From: Ancylobacter amanitiformis
GTDB taxonomy: Bacteria; Pseudomonadota; Alphaproteobacteria; Rhizobiales; Xanthobacteraceae
DNA length: 64,000 nt
Assembly: GCF_030814815.1 (NCBI RefSeq)
Contig: NZ_JAUSVR010000002.1
Coordinates: 434,001 to 498,000 of the forward strand
Reading direction: 5' to 3'
The position numbers were made by a program, and so were the translations under genes. Under the pieces are notes generated by a model. It was not told the DNA's origin. It did not search any database and saw only the letters and a list, made by a program, of their open reading frames with translations. Below are positions 1 through 8,149 of the stretch, in pieces. Numbering within the stretch: position 1 is the first letter of the stretch; each line of letters begins with the position of its first letter.

Positions 1-1
1 C

Positions 2-772
2 AGGAAGGGCGGCGAGCCGATCGTTTCGCTCACGGCCTATCACGCCCATACCGCGCGCCTCATCGACCCGCATGTCGATTTCATGCTGGTGGGCGATTCG
101 CTCGGCATGGTGATGCACGGCATGGAGACCACCGTGCCGGTCACGGTGGAGATGATGATCCTGCAGGGGCAGGCGGTGATGCGCGGCTCCTCCCGCGCGC
201 TGGTCGTGGTGGACCTGCCCTTCGGCTCCTATGAGGGCTCGCCGCAGCAGGCCTTCGCCACCGCCTCCCGCGTGCTGAAGGAGACCGGAGCCGGCGCGGT
301 GAAGCTCGAAGGCGGGCGTCGCATGGCCGAGACCGTGCGCTTCCTCGCCGATCGCGGCGTGCCGGTCATGGGCCATGTGGGCTTGACCCCGCAGGCGATC
401 AACACGCTCGGCTCCTTCAAGGCGCTGGGCCGCGACGAGGCGAGCGCCGCGCTCATCCTCGACGACGCGCGCGCGATCGCCGAGGCGGGTGCTTTCTCCA
501 TCGTGCTGGAGGCGATCAGCGAGCCGCTGGCCCGGCAGATCACGCAGGAGGTCGCCCCGCCCACGATCGGCATTGGCGGGTCCTCCGCCTGCGACGGCCA
601 GATCCTCGTGCTGGAGGACATGCTCGGCCTGTCCGACCGTGTGCCGCGCTTCGTGAAGAAGTTCGCCGATATCGGCCCGGCCATCGGCGCGGCGGTGGAA
701 TCCTATGCCAGCGAAGTGCGCGCCCGCGCCTTCCCCGGCCCGGAGCACGTCTACGCGCCGAAGAAGGGGTGA
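2..772 (+). CDS. panB: 3-methyl-2-oxobutanoate hydroxymethyltransferase (5' end outside window)
   Basis: Transfers a hydroxymethyl group from 5,10-methylene-tetrahydrofolate to 2-oxoisovalerate to give ketopantoate, the first committed step of pantothenate/CoA synthesis, in the cytoplasm. The frame is open from base 2 with no start codon, so the first residues lie outside the window; 256 residues are visible against roughly 265-280 for the family. Seen: LVGDSLGMV with the metal-binding aspartate, [20 protein letters not shown] with the expected catalytic glutamate, and IGIGGS near the end. The frame continues upstream of the first in-window ATG (83) with family-like sequence, so 83 is not the true start. 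No panC follows; the next gene is 224 bases away. Confidence 0.93.
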   Translation, partial: RKGGEPIVSLTAYHAHTARLIDPHVDFMLVGDSLGMVMHGMETTVPVTVEMMILQGQAVMRGSSRALVVVDLPFGSYEGSPQQAFATASRVLKETGAGAVKLEGGRRMAETVRFLADRGVPVMGHVGLTPQAINTLGSFKALGRDEASAALILDDARAIAEAGAFSIVLEAISEPLARQITQEVAPPTIGIGGSSACDGQILVLEDMLGLSDRVPRFVKKFADIGPAIGAAVESYASEVRARAFPGPEHVYAPKKG

Positions 773-884
773 GGCGCTCGCCTCCTCCCGCCTCCCCGGT
801 GGCATGACGCCGGGAGCGCCCCTCCACGTCTCGGCCTCACCTTCGGGCGGGAGGGCGGCGCGCGCGTCCTGTCGTCCTGCCGAT

Positions 885-913
885 TTGCCTTGTTGAAGCC
901 GCATCGCTAGTTT
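885..913 (+). promoter_or_regulatory. Candidate sigma-70-type promoter ahead of the yfgM-like/der unit
   Basis: TTGCCT at 885-890 and TAGTTT at 908-913 are 17 bases apart and lie about 85 bases before the ATG at 997. Both boxes are imperfect; this is the best match I see in the 773-996 spacer. Confidence 0.25.
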
Positions 914-996
914 ACGCGCCTTTCCGATACCGCCGCACGCGCCCGCGTGCCGGCGGACCGGAACATTCGTCCCGATTCCTTGCCCACGGATCCGCA

Positions 997-1770
997 ATGG
1001 CTGACATCTTCCACGAGATCGACGAGGACCTGCGTCGGGAGCGGTTCAGCCGCCTCTGGAGCCGCTACGGCCTCTATGTCGTCGGCCTCGCCGTGCTCAT
1101 CGTCATCGGCGTCGCCGCCTGGCGCGGCTATGAGTGGTGGAAGCTGAGGCAGGATCAGGCGGCCGGCGCGCGCTTCGAGGCCGCGCTGCAACTCGCCACC
1201 GAGGGCAAGCCCGCCGAGGCGGAAGCCGCTTTTGCCGCCATCGCCAAGGATGGCCCGGCGGGTTATCGCATGCTGGCCCGCTTCCGCTCGGCGGCCGAAC
1301 TCGGCGCCACCGACCCGAAGGCGGCCGTTGCGGCCTATGACGCGCTCGCCGCCGATGCCGCGATCGGCCGGCTGATGCAGGACGTGGCGCAGATCCGTGC
1401 CGGGCTGCTGCTGGTCGACACAGCCCCGCTCGCCGATGTGGAGCAGCGCATCAAGCCGCTCGACACGCCCGAGGGCGCGTTCCGCCATTCGGCGCGCGAG
1501 ATCCTCGGCCTTGCCCAGTACAAGGCCGGTGATTTCAAGGCGGCAACCGAGACCTTCGCGTCGGTGCTGAACGATGCCCAGACCCCGCCCGGATTGCGGC
1601 GGGTCGCCGAACTGATGCGCACCCTCGCCAGCGGACAACTGCCGCCCGCGGATGCCAAGCCTGCGGATGCCAAGCCGTCTGACGTTAAGCCGGCTGATGC
1701 TTCGCCCGCGATCGCCGCCCCTGCGGCTTCCACGCCCGCGGCGCCGGCTGCCGCTCCGGCGGTTCAGTGA
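997..1770 (+). CDS. YfgM-like tetratricopeptide membrane protein
   Basis: 257 residues: a short charged cytoplasmic N-terminus, one membrane segment at about residues 25-45, then an alanine-rich helical domain with TPR-like helices, and an Ala/Pro/Lys-rich tail from about residue 215. This layout and the position two genes before der match the YfgM family, ancillary SecYEG partners and periplasmic chaperones in E. coli (yfgM-bamB-der). The tail carries a five-residue repeat (ADAKP, ADAKP, SDVKP, ADASP) encoded by 15-bp units at 1648-1707. The start is the first ATG in frame, with only a weak GGA ahead of it. The product class is fairly secure; the exact function in this organism is inferred. 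Confidence 0.75.
   Translation: MADIFHEIDEDLRRERFSRLWSRYGLYVVGLAVLIVIGVAAWRGYEWWKLRQDQAAGARFEAALQLATEGKPAEAEAAFAAIAKDGPAGYRMLARFRSAAELGATDPKAAVAAYDALAADAAIGRLMQDVAQIRAGLLLVDTAPLADVEQRIKPLDTPEGAFRHSAREILGLAQYKAGDFKAATETFASVLNDAQTPPGLRRVAELMRTLASGQLPPADAKPADAKPSDVKPADASPAIAAPAASTPAAPAAAPAVQ
1648..1707 (+). repeat. 15-bp tandem repeat, four copies, inside the YfgM-like gene
   Basis: Units at 1648-1662, 1663-1677, 1678-1692 and 1693-1707. The first two differ only at the last base; the third and fourth are diverged. Each unit encodes one pentapeptide of the ADAKP type in the C-terminal tail. Confidence 0.8.
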
Positions 1771-1781
1771 GGGAGGTCGAG

Positions 1782-2105
1782 ATGAACCCTGTCGCGCCCC
1801 ACACGCGTTCCCGGCGCATGAGCGCACTGCGCCGCGCCCTTCTGCTCGCGCCGGTTCTCGCGCTTGTCTTCGCGACAGCGGGTTGCGAGACGCTCGACAA
1901 GATGAACCCCTTCGCCGAGAAGGAAAAGAAGCTGCCGGGCGCGCGCCAGTCCGTCTTCCCCGAAGGCGTGCCCGGCGTCGACTACAACGCCGCCCCGCCG
2001 CAGCCGGCCAATTCCGCCAAATATGAGACGCCGGCCGAGCCCGCCGCGGCCCCGGCTGCCGCTTCCTCCTCGTCGCGGACCCCCGCGCCGCTGACGCCGC
2101 AGTGA
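1782..2105 (+). CDS. Small lipoprotein between the YfgM-like gene and der
   Basis: 107 residues from the ATG at 1782, which has GGGAGG at 1771-1776; an upstream GTG at 1767 in the same frame overlaps the previous stop and is less likely. A basic N-terminus and hydrophobic stretch lead to ATAGC with Cys35 as the likely lipidated residue (the -3 position is Thr, not the usual Leu). After it come [17 protein letters not shown] and VFPEGVPGV, then an Ala/Pro/Ser-rich tail. In many relatives this slot holds BamB, whose alphaproteobacterial N-terminus has a similar NPF...LPG pattern (from memory), but no beta-propeller repeats are present here. It could be an independent small lipoprotein or a BamB lacking its propeller. 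Function unknown. Confidence 0.7.
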   Translation: MNPVAPHTRSRRMSALRRALLLAPVLALVFATAGCETLDKMNPFAEKEKKLPGARQSVFPEGVPGVDYNAAPPQPANSAKYETPAEPAAAPAAASSSSRTPAPLTPQ

Positions 2106-2127
2106 GCGGCGCGAGAGCACATTCGCC

Positions 2128-3471
2128 ATGACCTTCACCGTCGCCATCGTGGGCCGGCCCAATGTCGGCAAGTCGACGCTGTTCAACCGCCTCGTCGGCA
2201 AGCGGCTCGCGCTGGTCGATGACAGGCCGGGCGTGACGCGCGACCGGCGCGAGGGCGAAGGCCGGCTCGGCCATCTGTCCTTCCGCGTCATCGACACGGC
2301 AGGTCTGGAAGAGGCGAAGGTCGAATCGCTCGAAGGCCGCATGCGGGCACAAACCGAGGCGGCGATCGACGACGCCGACGTGCTGCTGTTCCTCATCGAC
2401 GCCAAGGCCGGCGTGACGCCGAGCGACCAGATCTTCGCCCATCTGGCCCGGCGCTCCGGCAAGCACACCATTCTCGTCGCGAACAAGGCCGAGGCACGCG
2501 GCTCCGAGGGCGGCACGCTGGATGCCTATGCGCTCGGCCTCGGCGATCCCGTGGAACTCTCCGCCGAGCATGGCGACGGCATGGGCGACCTCGTGCGGGC
2601 GCTGGCCGAGGTGGTTCCCGACGACGGGGACGAGATGGACCTCGACAATGAGGGCGGACGGCGCATCCGCGTCGCCGTGCTCGGCCGCCCCAATGCTGGC
2701 AAGTCGACTTTGATCAACTCCCTGCTCGGCGAGGACCGGCTGCTCACCGGGCCCGAGGCCGGCATCACGCGCGATTCCATCGCCGTCGATGTCGAGCGCC
2801 ATGGTGTCGAGCTGCGCGTGTTCGACACGGCGGGCATGCGCAAGCGCGCCCGCATCGACGACAAGCTGGAGAAGCTTTCCGTCGCCGACGGCCTGCGCGC
2901 CGCGCGCTTCGCCGAAGTGGTGGTGGTTCTGATGGACGCCACCCATCCCTTCGAGGAACAGGACCTGCGCATCGCCGACCTCGTCGAGCGCGAGGGGCGG
3001 GCGGTGGTGCTGGCGATCTCCAAGGCCGACCTCGTGAAGGACCAGCCCGGCTTCGTCACCCGCATGCGCGAGGAAGCCGACCATTCGCTGCCGCAGGTCA
3101 AGGGCGCGCCGGTGGTGCTGGTCTCCGGCCTCACCGGCGAGGGGCTGGACCGGCTGGTGCGGGCCATCGCGCAGGCGCATGAGGTGTGGAACCGGCGTGT
3201 GGCGACCAACCCGCTCAACCGCTGGCTGGGCGAGACCACCGACCAGCATCCGCCACCGGCGGTGTCGGGCCGACGCATCAAGCTGCGCTACATCACCCAG
3301 CCCAAGGCCCGCCCGCCGAGCTTCGTGCTGTTCTGCTCGCGCGCCGACGCGGTGCCGGAGAGCTATGTGCGCTATCTCGTGAACAACCTGCGCACCAGCT
3401 TCGACCTGCCCGGCGTGCCGATCCGCCTGACCCTGCGCGAGAAGGACAACCCTTACGCGGAGAAGGAGTAG
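2128..3471 (+). CDS. der: Ribosome-assembly GTPase Der (EngA)
   Basis: Essential GTPase needed for maturation of the 50S subunit. 447 residues with the two tandem G domains that define Der: the first P-loop GRPNVGKS at residues 9-16, DTAG and NKAE; the second P-loop GRPNAGKS near residue 187, DTAG and SKAD. A KH-like domain forms the last ~100 residues. Length is normal. The gene starts 22 bases after the lipoprotein stop, so the three genes 997-3471 look like one operon. Confidence 0.97.
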   Translation: MTFTVAIVGRPNVGKSTLFNRLVGKRLALVDDRPGVTRDRREGEGRLGHLSFRVIDTAGLEEAKVESLEGRMRAQTEAAIDDADVLLFLIDAKAGVTPSDQIFAHLARRSGKHTILVANKAEARGSEGGTLDAYALGLGDPVELSAEHGDGMGDLVRALAEVVPDDGDEMDLDNEGGRRIRVAVLGRPNAGKSTLINSLLGEDRLLTGPEAGITRDSIAVDVERHGVELRVFDTAGMRKRARIDDKLEKLSVADGLRAARFAEVVVVLMDATHPFEEQDLRIADLVEREGRAVVLAISKADLVKDQPGFVTRMREEADHSLPQVKGAPVVLVSGLTGEGLDRLVRAIAQAHEVWNRRVATNPLNRWLGETTDQHPPPAVSGRRIKLRYITQPKARPPSFVLFCSRADAVPESYVRYLVNNLRTSFDLPGVPIRLTLREKDNPYAEKE

Positions 3472-3576
3472 CTCCTGGAGCGGGCTTCACTCCGCGCCAC
3501 GCACAAGTGACGCACCTCGCTCATCCCGCATCCGGCGACGCGCCCCTCGGCGCGGCTGCCTTCATCGGTTTTCGCC

Positions 3577-4512
3577 ATGCTGATCGGCCTTCTTGCGGGC
3601 CTCATGACCGGGGCCCTGTGGGGGCTCACCTTCATTGCGCCGCGCGCCATCCTGCCCTTTTCCGCCTTTGATCTCTCGGTGCTTCGCTACCTGATCTTCG
3701 GGCTGGTGAGTGTGGCGCTGATGGTCATTCCGCGCTTCCGTCCCACGGGCCTGTCGCCCCGCATGCTGGGCACGGGGCTGCTGCTCGGGGCCTTCGGCAC
3801 GTTCGGCTATTTCCTCTCCATCTCCTATGCCGTGCTGCTCGCCGGCCCCGTGCTGCCGCCGCTGATCGCCGGGACCGCGCCGGTGCTGCTCGCCATCGTC
3901 GCCAATTTCCACGAACGTTCGCTGCCCTGGCGGCGCCTTGCCTGGCCGCTGGCGCTCATCGTGGCGGGGCTCGGCGTGGTCAATGTGGCGAGCCTGCAGG
4001 AGGCGCATGCGAATGAGGCCAGCGCCATTCTCGCCGGCGTCGGCCTGTCGGTGGTGGCGCTGCTGTTCTGGGTCGCCTATGGCCTCGTCAATGCAATGGT
4101 GATGCGCGGGGCGGATGCGCCGGACGCGCTGCGCTGGACGGGTATCCAGGGGCTGGGCTGCGGGGGGCTGGCGCTGCTGCTGCTGCCGCTGCTCTCCGGC
4201 GCGCCGGCCCTGGTGGATTTCAACAGCGCGGCGACGCAGCGCTTCTTCATCTGGGTGGTGGCGCTGGGCGTGGTCGTGTCCTGGCTGGGGACCTTCGGCT
4301 GGGTGGTGGCGTCCGAGCGCCTGCCCATGGCGCTCTCCGCGCAGCTCATCGTGGCGGAGACGGTGTTCGGCCTCGTCTATGGCCTCGCCTTCGAGCGGCG
4401 CCTGCCGACCGCCCCGGAAGCGGTGGGCACGGCGCTTCAGCTCGTCGGCGTCGTGGTGGCGGTGGCGATCTTCTCCCGCCGCCGGATCATGCCGGAACCG
4501 GGAACGCCCTGA
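3577..4512 (+). CDS. DMT-superfamily transporter (EamA domains)
   Basis: 311 residues, almost entirely hydrophobic, with about ten predicted membrane segments in two five-segment halves, as in the EamA drug/metabolite transporters of the inner membrane. Seen: the N-terminal LLAGLMTGALWGLTFIAPR stretch and a second half beginning near GVGLSVVALLFWVAYGLV. No substrate can be read from the sequence. The start is the first ATG, 105 bases after der; no clear ribosome-binding site is visible. The 3' end overlaps the end of the convergent SDR gene by 26 bases. Confidence 0.85.
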   Translation: MLIGLLAGLMTGALWGLTFIAPRAILPFSAFDLSVLRYLIFGLVSVALMVIPRFRPTGLSPRMLGTGLLLGAFGTFGYFLSISYAVLLAGPVLPPLIAGTAPVLLAIVANFHERSLPWRRLAWPLALIVAGLGVVNVASLQEAHANEASAILAGVGLSVVALLFWVAYGLVNAMVMRGADAPDALRWTGIQGLGCGGLALLLLPLLSGAPALVDFNSAATQRFFIWVVALGVVVSWLGTFGWVVASERLPMALSAQLIVAETVFGLVYGLAFERRLPTAPEAVGTALQLVGVVVAVAIFSRRRIMPEPGTP

Positions 4513-5257
4513 GGCTGCCCGTCGGGAAATCGTAGAGCTTGCCGGTCTCCTCGAAGCTGGGCAGGCACAGGGCGAGGATGGCAGTGGCGATGTCCTCGGG
4601 GGCCGGCAGCGTCTGCGGATCCTCGCTCGGGAACGCCTTGGCCCGCATGCGGGTCCGCGTCGGGCCGGGATTGATGAGATTCACCCGCAGGTTGGAGATG
4701 TTGGCCACCTCGTTCGCCCAGGTGCGCGCCAGCATTTCCACCGCCGCCTTGCTGATGGCATAGGTGCCCCAGAAGGCGCGGGCCTTGTGCGCGGCTCCGG
4801 AGGAGACCAGCACGGCGCGGCCGGCGGTGGAGAGGCGCAGCAGCGGATCGAGCGAGCGCACCAGCCGCCAGTTGGCGGTGAGGTTGACGGCGAGCGCGTC
4901 ATCCCACTCCTTCGGCTCCACCTGCGCCAGCGGCGTCATGGGTCCGAGCACACCGGCATTGCCGATGAAGATGTCGAGCTTGCCGAAACGCTCATAGAGC
5001 GCGCCGCCCAGCCGGTCGATGGCGGGGAAGTCCTTGATGTCCATCGGCACCAGCGTGGCGGTGGAGCCGGCCGCCACGATGGCGTCGTCCAGTTCCTCCA
5101 GCGCGCCGGCCGTGCGCCCGAGGGCGATGATATGCGCGCCAGCCTCGGCAAGGGCGAGGGCGGTGGCCTGCCCGATGCCGCGCGTGGCGCCGGTGACGAG
5201 GGCGATGCGTCCGGCGAGCGGGCGCGCGGACGGCTCCGGCGCGGCGAGGTCGGTCAT
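4487..5257 (-). CDS. SDR-family NAD(P)-dependent oxidoreductase
   Basis: 256 residues with the short-chain dehydrogenase fold: the nucleotide motif TGATRGIG near the N-terminus, NAG in mid-protein, and the catalytic Tyr and Lys in YAISK preceded by a conserved serine region (VSSGAAH). Start chosen at 5257 because GGAGGATCCCC sits directly upstream; the longer open frame to 5362 has no family-like sequence. It lies downstream of purF and a VOC gene on the same strand, as in several Hyphomicrobiales. Substrate unknown. Confidence 0.88.
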   Translation of the reverse strand: MTDLAAPEPSARPLAGRIALVTGATRGIGQATALALAEAGAHIIALGRTAGALEELDDAIVAAGSTATLVPMDIKDFPAIDRLGGALYERFGKLDIFIGNAGVLGPMTPLAQVEPKEWDDALAVNLTANWRLVRSLDPLLRLSTAGRAVLVSSGAAHKARAFWGTYAISKAAVEMLARTWANEVANISNLRVNLINPGPTRTRMRAKAFPSEDPQTLPAPEDIATAILALCLPSFEETGKLYDFPTGSLRAFPVPA

Positions 5258-5383
5258 GGGGATCCTCCGAATTTTGCCGAAACCTAGAGCCATTCGCCGC
5301 GCGAGGAAACCCGCAGCGCGCGGGAAGGCTCTCCCCCGCCGACAATGACCCCGCCTGTGCACAGGCCGAGCACGGTCCGCCCG

Positions 5384-5800
5384 CTAGGAGGGGTCGGTCA
5401 TCACCACGGAGGGAGCCGATCGCGTGGCGGGGCCGTGATAGACGGCCTCGATATTATTGCCGGCGGGATCCAGCACGAAGGCGGCGTAATAGCCGGGATG
5501 GTAGTCCCGCTCGCCCGGCGCGCCATTGTCGTGCCCGCCATGGGCGAGGGCGACCGCGTGGAAGCGCTGGACCATGGCTTCATCCGCCGCCTGGAAGGCA
5601 AGGTGCGTGCGCCCGGTGATCGGCTCGCCGGGCGTCACATACAGTTCATCGGCGAAGAAGTAGCCCTCGCCCTCGATCAACGGCACGCCAATGACCTCAA
5701 GCACCGCCTTGTAGAAGCGCAGGCAGCCCTCGTAATCGGCGACGACCAGCTGGAGATGATCGATCAGCCGCCCGCGATGCCATTCCTTTAGCTCGACCAT
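5384..5800 (-). CDS. VOC-family (glyoxalase/dioxygenase-like) protein
   Basis: 138 residues in the vicinal-oxygen-chelate fold: two beta-alpha-beta-beta-beta modules with an early HLQLVV strand containing a likely metal histidine, a central HLAFQA strand, and a late DPAGNNIEAVYH strand with a glutamate and histidine. The family includes glyoxalases, ring-cleaving dioxygenases and resistance proteins; nothing here identifies the substrate. It starts 18 bases after the purF stop and may be cotranscribed with purF. Confidence 0.85.
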   Translation of the reverse strand: MVELKEWHRGRLIDHLQLVVADYEGCLRFYKAVLEVIGVPLIEGEGYFFADELYVTPGEPITGRTHLAFQAADEAMVQRFHAVALAHGGHDNGAPGERDYHPGYYAAFVLDPAGNNIEAVYHGPATRSAPSVVMTDPS

Positions 5801-5818
5801 AGCGCTCCCCGCGTCGCC

Positions 5819-7318
5819 TCAGCTGGCTTCGGCCAGCAGCGAGAGCTGGCGCGGCGCCACCTCGCTCGAACGGTCGGTGAGCGGCGTCGGGTACTCGCCG
5901 GTGAAGCAGTGATCGGTGAACTGCGGATGCACGGGATCGCGTCCCTCGAAGCCCATCGACTTGTAGATGCCGTCGATGGAGAGGAAGGCGAGGCTGTCCG
6001 CACCGATATAACGGCGCATGCCTTCGAGGTCGTGCGTCGCGGCGAGCAGCTTGTCGCGGTCCGGCGTGTCGATGCCGTAATAGTCGGGATGAGTGATCGG
6101 CGGCGAGGAAATGCGGAAATGCACCTCGCGGGCACCGGCCTCGCGCATCATGCGCACGATTTTGACAGACGTTGTTCCACGAACAAGACTGTCGTCGATC
6201 AGCACGATGCGCTTGCCCTCGACCACCGCGCGGTTGGCGGAGTGCTTCATGCGCACGCCCTGGTCGCGCACCGACTGGGTCGGCTGGATGAAGGTGCGCC
6301 CGACATAATGGTTGCGGATGATGCCGAGCTCATAGGGCAGGCCCGAGGCCTGCGAATAGCCGATGGCCGCCGGTACGCCCGAATCGGGCACCGGCACCAC
6401 GAGGTCGGCATCGGCCGGCGCCTCGGCGGCGAGCTGGAAGCCCATCTTCTTGCGCACATCATAAACCGAGCGCCCGCCGACGACCGAATCCGGCCGGGCG
6501 AAATAGATGTACTCGAAGATGCAGGGACGCGGACGGACGGTGCCGAAGGGACGTAGCGTCTCCACCTTGTCGGAGGAGAACACGATCACCTCGCCGGGAT
6601 CGATGTCCCGCACGTGGCGCGCACCGATTATGTCCAGCGCGCAGGTCTCGGAGGTGAGGATCGGGTGGCCGTCGAGTTCGCCGAGCACCAGCGGGCGGAT
6701 GCCGAGCGGGTCGCGCGCGCCCACCAGCTTCTTGTTGGTGAGTCCCACGAAGGCGTAGGCGCCCTCGATGACCCGCAGCGCGTCGATGAAGCGCTCGGTG
6801 AAGCGCGGGCGCTTGGAGCGGGCGACGAGGTGGAGCATCACCTCGGTATCGGAGGTCGACTGGCAGATGGCGCCGTCGCGGATGATCTGGCGGCGCAGCG
6901 TCAGGCCATTGGTGAGGTTGCCGTTATGGGCGATGGCGAAGCCGCCGCCATCCAGTTCGGCGAAGAGCGGCTGCACGTTGCGCAGAATGGTTTCGCCGGT
7001 GGTCGAATAGCGCACATGACCGACCGCGATGCGGCCCGGCAGACGCTTGATCGCCTCGCCGTCGGAGAAGGCGTCGGACACCAGGCCGAGACGACGCTCG
7101 GAGTGGAAACGCTGGCCATCATAAGTGGTTATGCCCGCCGCTTCCTGGCCGCGATGCTGCAGGGCGTGCAGGCCGAGAGCGGTGATGGCGGCGGCGTCGG
7201 GGTGCCCGTAAATGCCGAACACGCCGCACTCCTCGCGCAGCGTGTCCCCGTAATCATCGTAGAAATCGTTCGCGTCGACCGATTTCGGCACCACGTCATC
7301 AACGGCAAAATTGGCCAT
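5819..7318 (-). CDS. purF: Amidophosphoribosyltransferase
   Basis: First step of purine synthesis: glutamine plus PRPP to phosphoribosylamine. 499 residues from the ATG at 7318. Cys31 in EECGVFG is the expected N-terminal nucleophile after removal of a ~30-residue propeptide, as in the B. subtilis-type enzyme. The PRPP loop IVLIDDSLVRGTTS is intact. Two of the positions that hold Fe-S cluster cysteines in the B. subtilis enzyme appear changed here (THPDYYGID; TDHCFTG), so I infer no cluster. An in-frame extension to 7378 is possible but lacks family similarity. cvpA lies upstream, as in E. coli. Confidence 0.96.
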   Translation of the reverse strand: MANFAVDDVVPKSVDANDFYDDYGDTLREECGVFGIYGHPDAAAITALGLHALQHRGQEAAGITTYDGQRFHSERRLGLVSDAFSDGEAIKRLPGRIAVGHVRYSTTGETILRNVQPLFAELDGGGFAIAHNGNLTNGLTLRRQIIRDGAICQSTSDTEVMLHLVARSKRPRFTERFIDALRVIEGAYAFVGLTNKKLVGARDPLGIRPLVLGELDGHPILTSETCALDIIGARHVRDIDPGEVIVFSSDKVETLRPFGTVRPRPCIFEYIYFARPDSVVGGRSVYDVRKKMGFQLAAEAPADADLVVPVPDSGVPAAIGYSQASGLPYELGIIRNHYVGRTFIQPTQSVRDQGVRMKHSANRAVVEGKRIVLIDDSLVRGTTSVKIVRMMREAGAREVHFRISSPPITHPDYYGIDTPDRDKLLAATHDLEGMRRYIGADSLAFLSIDGIYKSMGFEGRDPVHPQFTDHCFTGEYPTPLTDRSSEVAPRQLSLLAEAS

Positions 7319-7419
7319 GTGACCATCGCTCCGCTCTGCGCAGTTCAAGGCTGCGCCGCTTCCCAAGCTGACTTGCAACGCACGCTGCCCGGACGGAATG
7401 TCCCGCAGGCGCGGTGAAA

Positions 7420-8031
7420 TTATGGCTTCGCTGGAGACGCCGGCGCCGGGTTGAACGGCTCGGGTGGCGGCTCCGTCGGCTCGGCATCCTTCGAGCTGCG
7501 AATATCGCGGATCAGCTTCTCGGGATCTTCCGGCAACACGGAGATGAGCCAGTCACCCGCACTTTGCAAGACCACTTTGGAACGCGCGTCGCGAATCCAG
7601 TTGGGCTGCCCCTGTTCGTTCTGGACCAGCCAGTTGAAGAACAGGAAGGCGACCACCATTATAAGGAATCCGCGTGCCAGCCCGAACAGGAAGCCGAGCG
7701 TGCGGTCCAGCGCGCCGATGCGGCTGTCCAGCACCATGTCCGAGATACGGACGGTGATGATCGAGACGATCAGCAGCGTGAGCAGGAAGACGCCGCCGAC
7801 GCTGGCCGCCATGGCGAACGTGTCGTTGGCGATGTACTGCTTGGCGAAGGGCAGGACCAGCGGATAGGCGTACAGCGTCACGCCGGCGGCGATGACCCAG
7901 GACGCGATGGCGAACACTTCGCGCACGAGCCCGCGCACCATGGCGAGCAGGCCGGAGATCACCATCACGGCGATGAGAATGATGTCGAGCAGCGTCAAGA
8001 CTATCGCACCGTGACCGTGGCGGATTTGCAA
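7420..8031 (-). CDS. cvpA: CvpA-family inner-membrane protein
   Basis: 203 residues with about four membrane segments, beginning LTLLDIILIAVMV, and the family's GLVREVF motif after the first segment; a Pro-rich cytoplasmic tail follows. CvpA was named for colicin V production; relatives are needed for envelope stress tolerance, but the mechanism is unsettled. It sits between radA and purF, the common arrangement. The start is uncertain: the longest frame begins at a TTG (8031), and another TTG lies eleven codons inside (at LTLLD); neither has a strong ribosome-binding site. Confidence 0.88.
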   Translation of the reverse strand: MQIRHGHGAIVLTLLDIILIAVMVISGLLAMVRGLVREVFAIASWVIAAGVTLYAYPLVLPFAKQYIANDTFAMAASVGGVFLLTLLIVSIITVRISDMVLDSRIGALDRTLGFLFGLARGFLIMVVAFLFFNWLVQNEQGQPNWIRDARSKVVLQSAGDWLISVLPEDPEKLIRDIRSSKDAEPTEPPPEPFNPAPASPAKP

Positions 8032-8149
8032 GGGAAGAACGGCGAATCCGCAGGCTCAAGACGCCCGGCAGTCGCCGAGCGACGTATAGCGCGGCCCGGG
8101 CAAGCCGTCATCCCTCTTGACCGACCCGCGCGCAACTCGCCGGGGGCAA

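Noticed and set aside
907-3249. Long open frame on the minus strand opposite the YfgM-like gene and der
   Set aside because: Gly/Arg/His/Ala-rich shadow of GC-rich coding DNA; the opposite strand encodes recognisable proteins.
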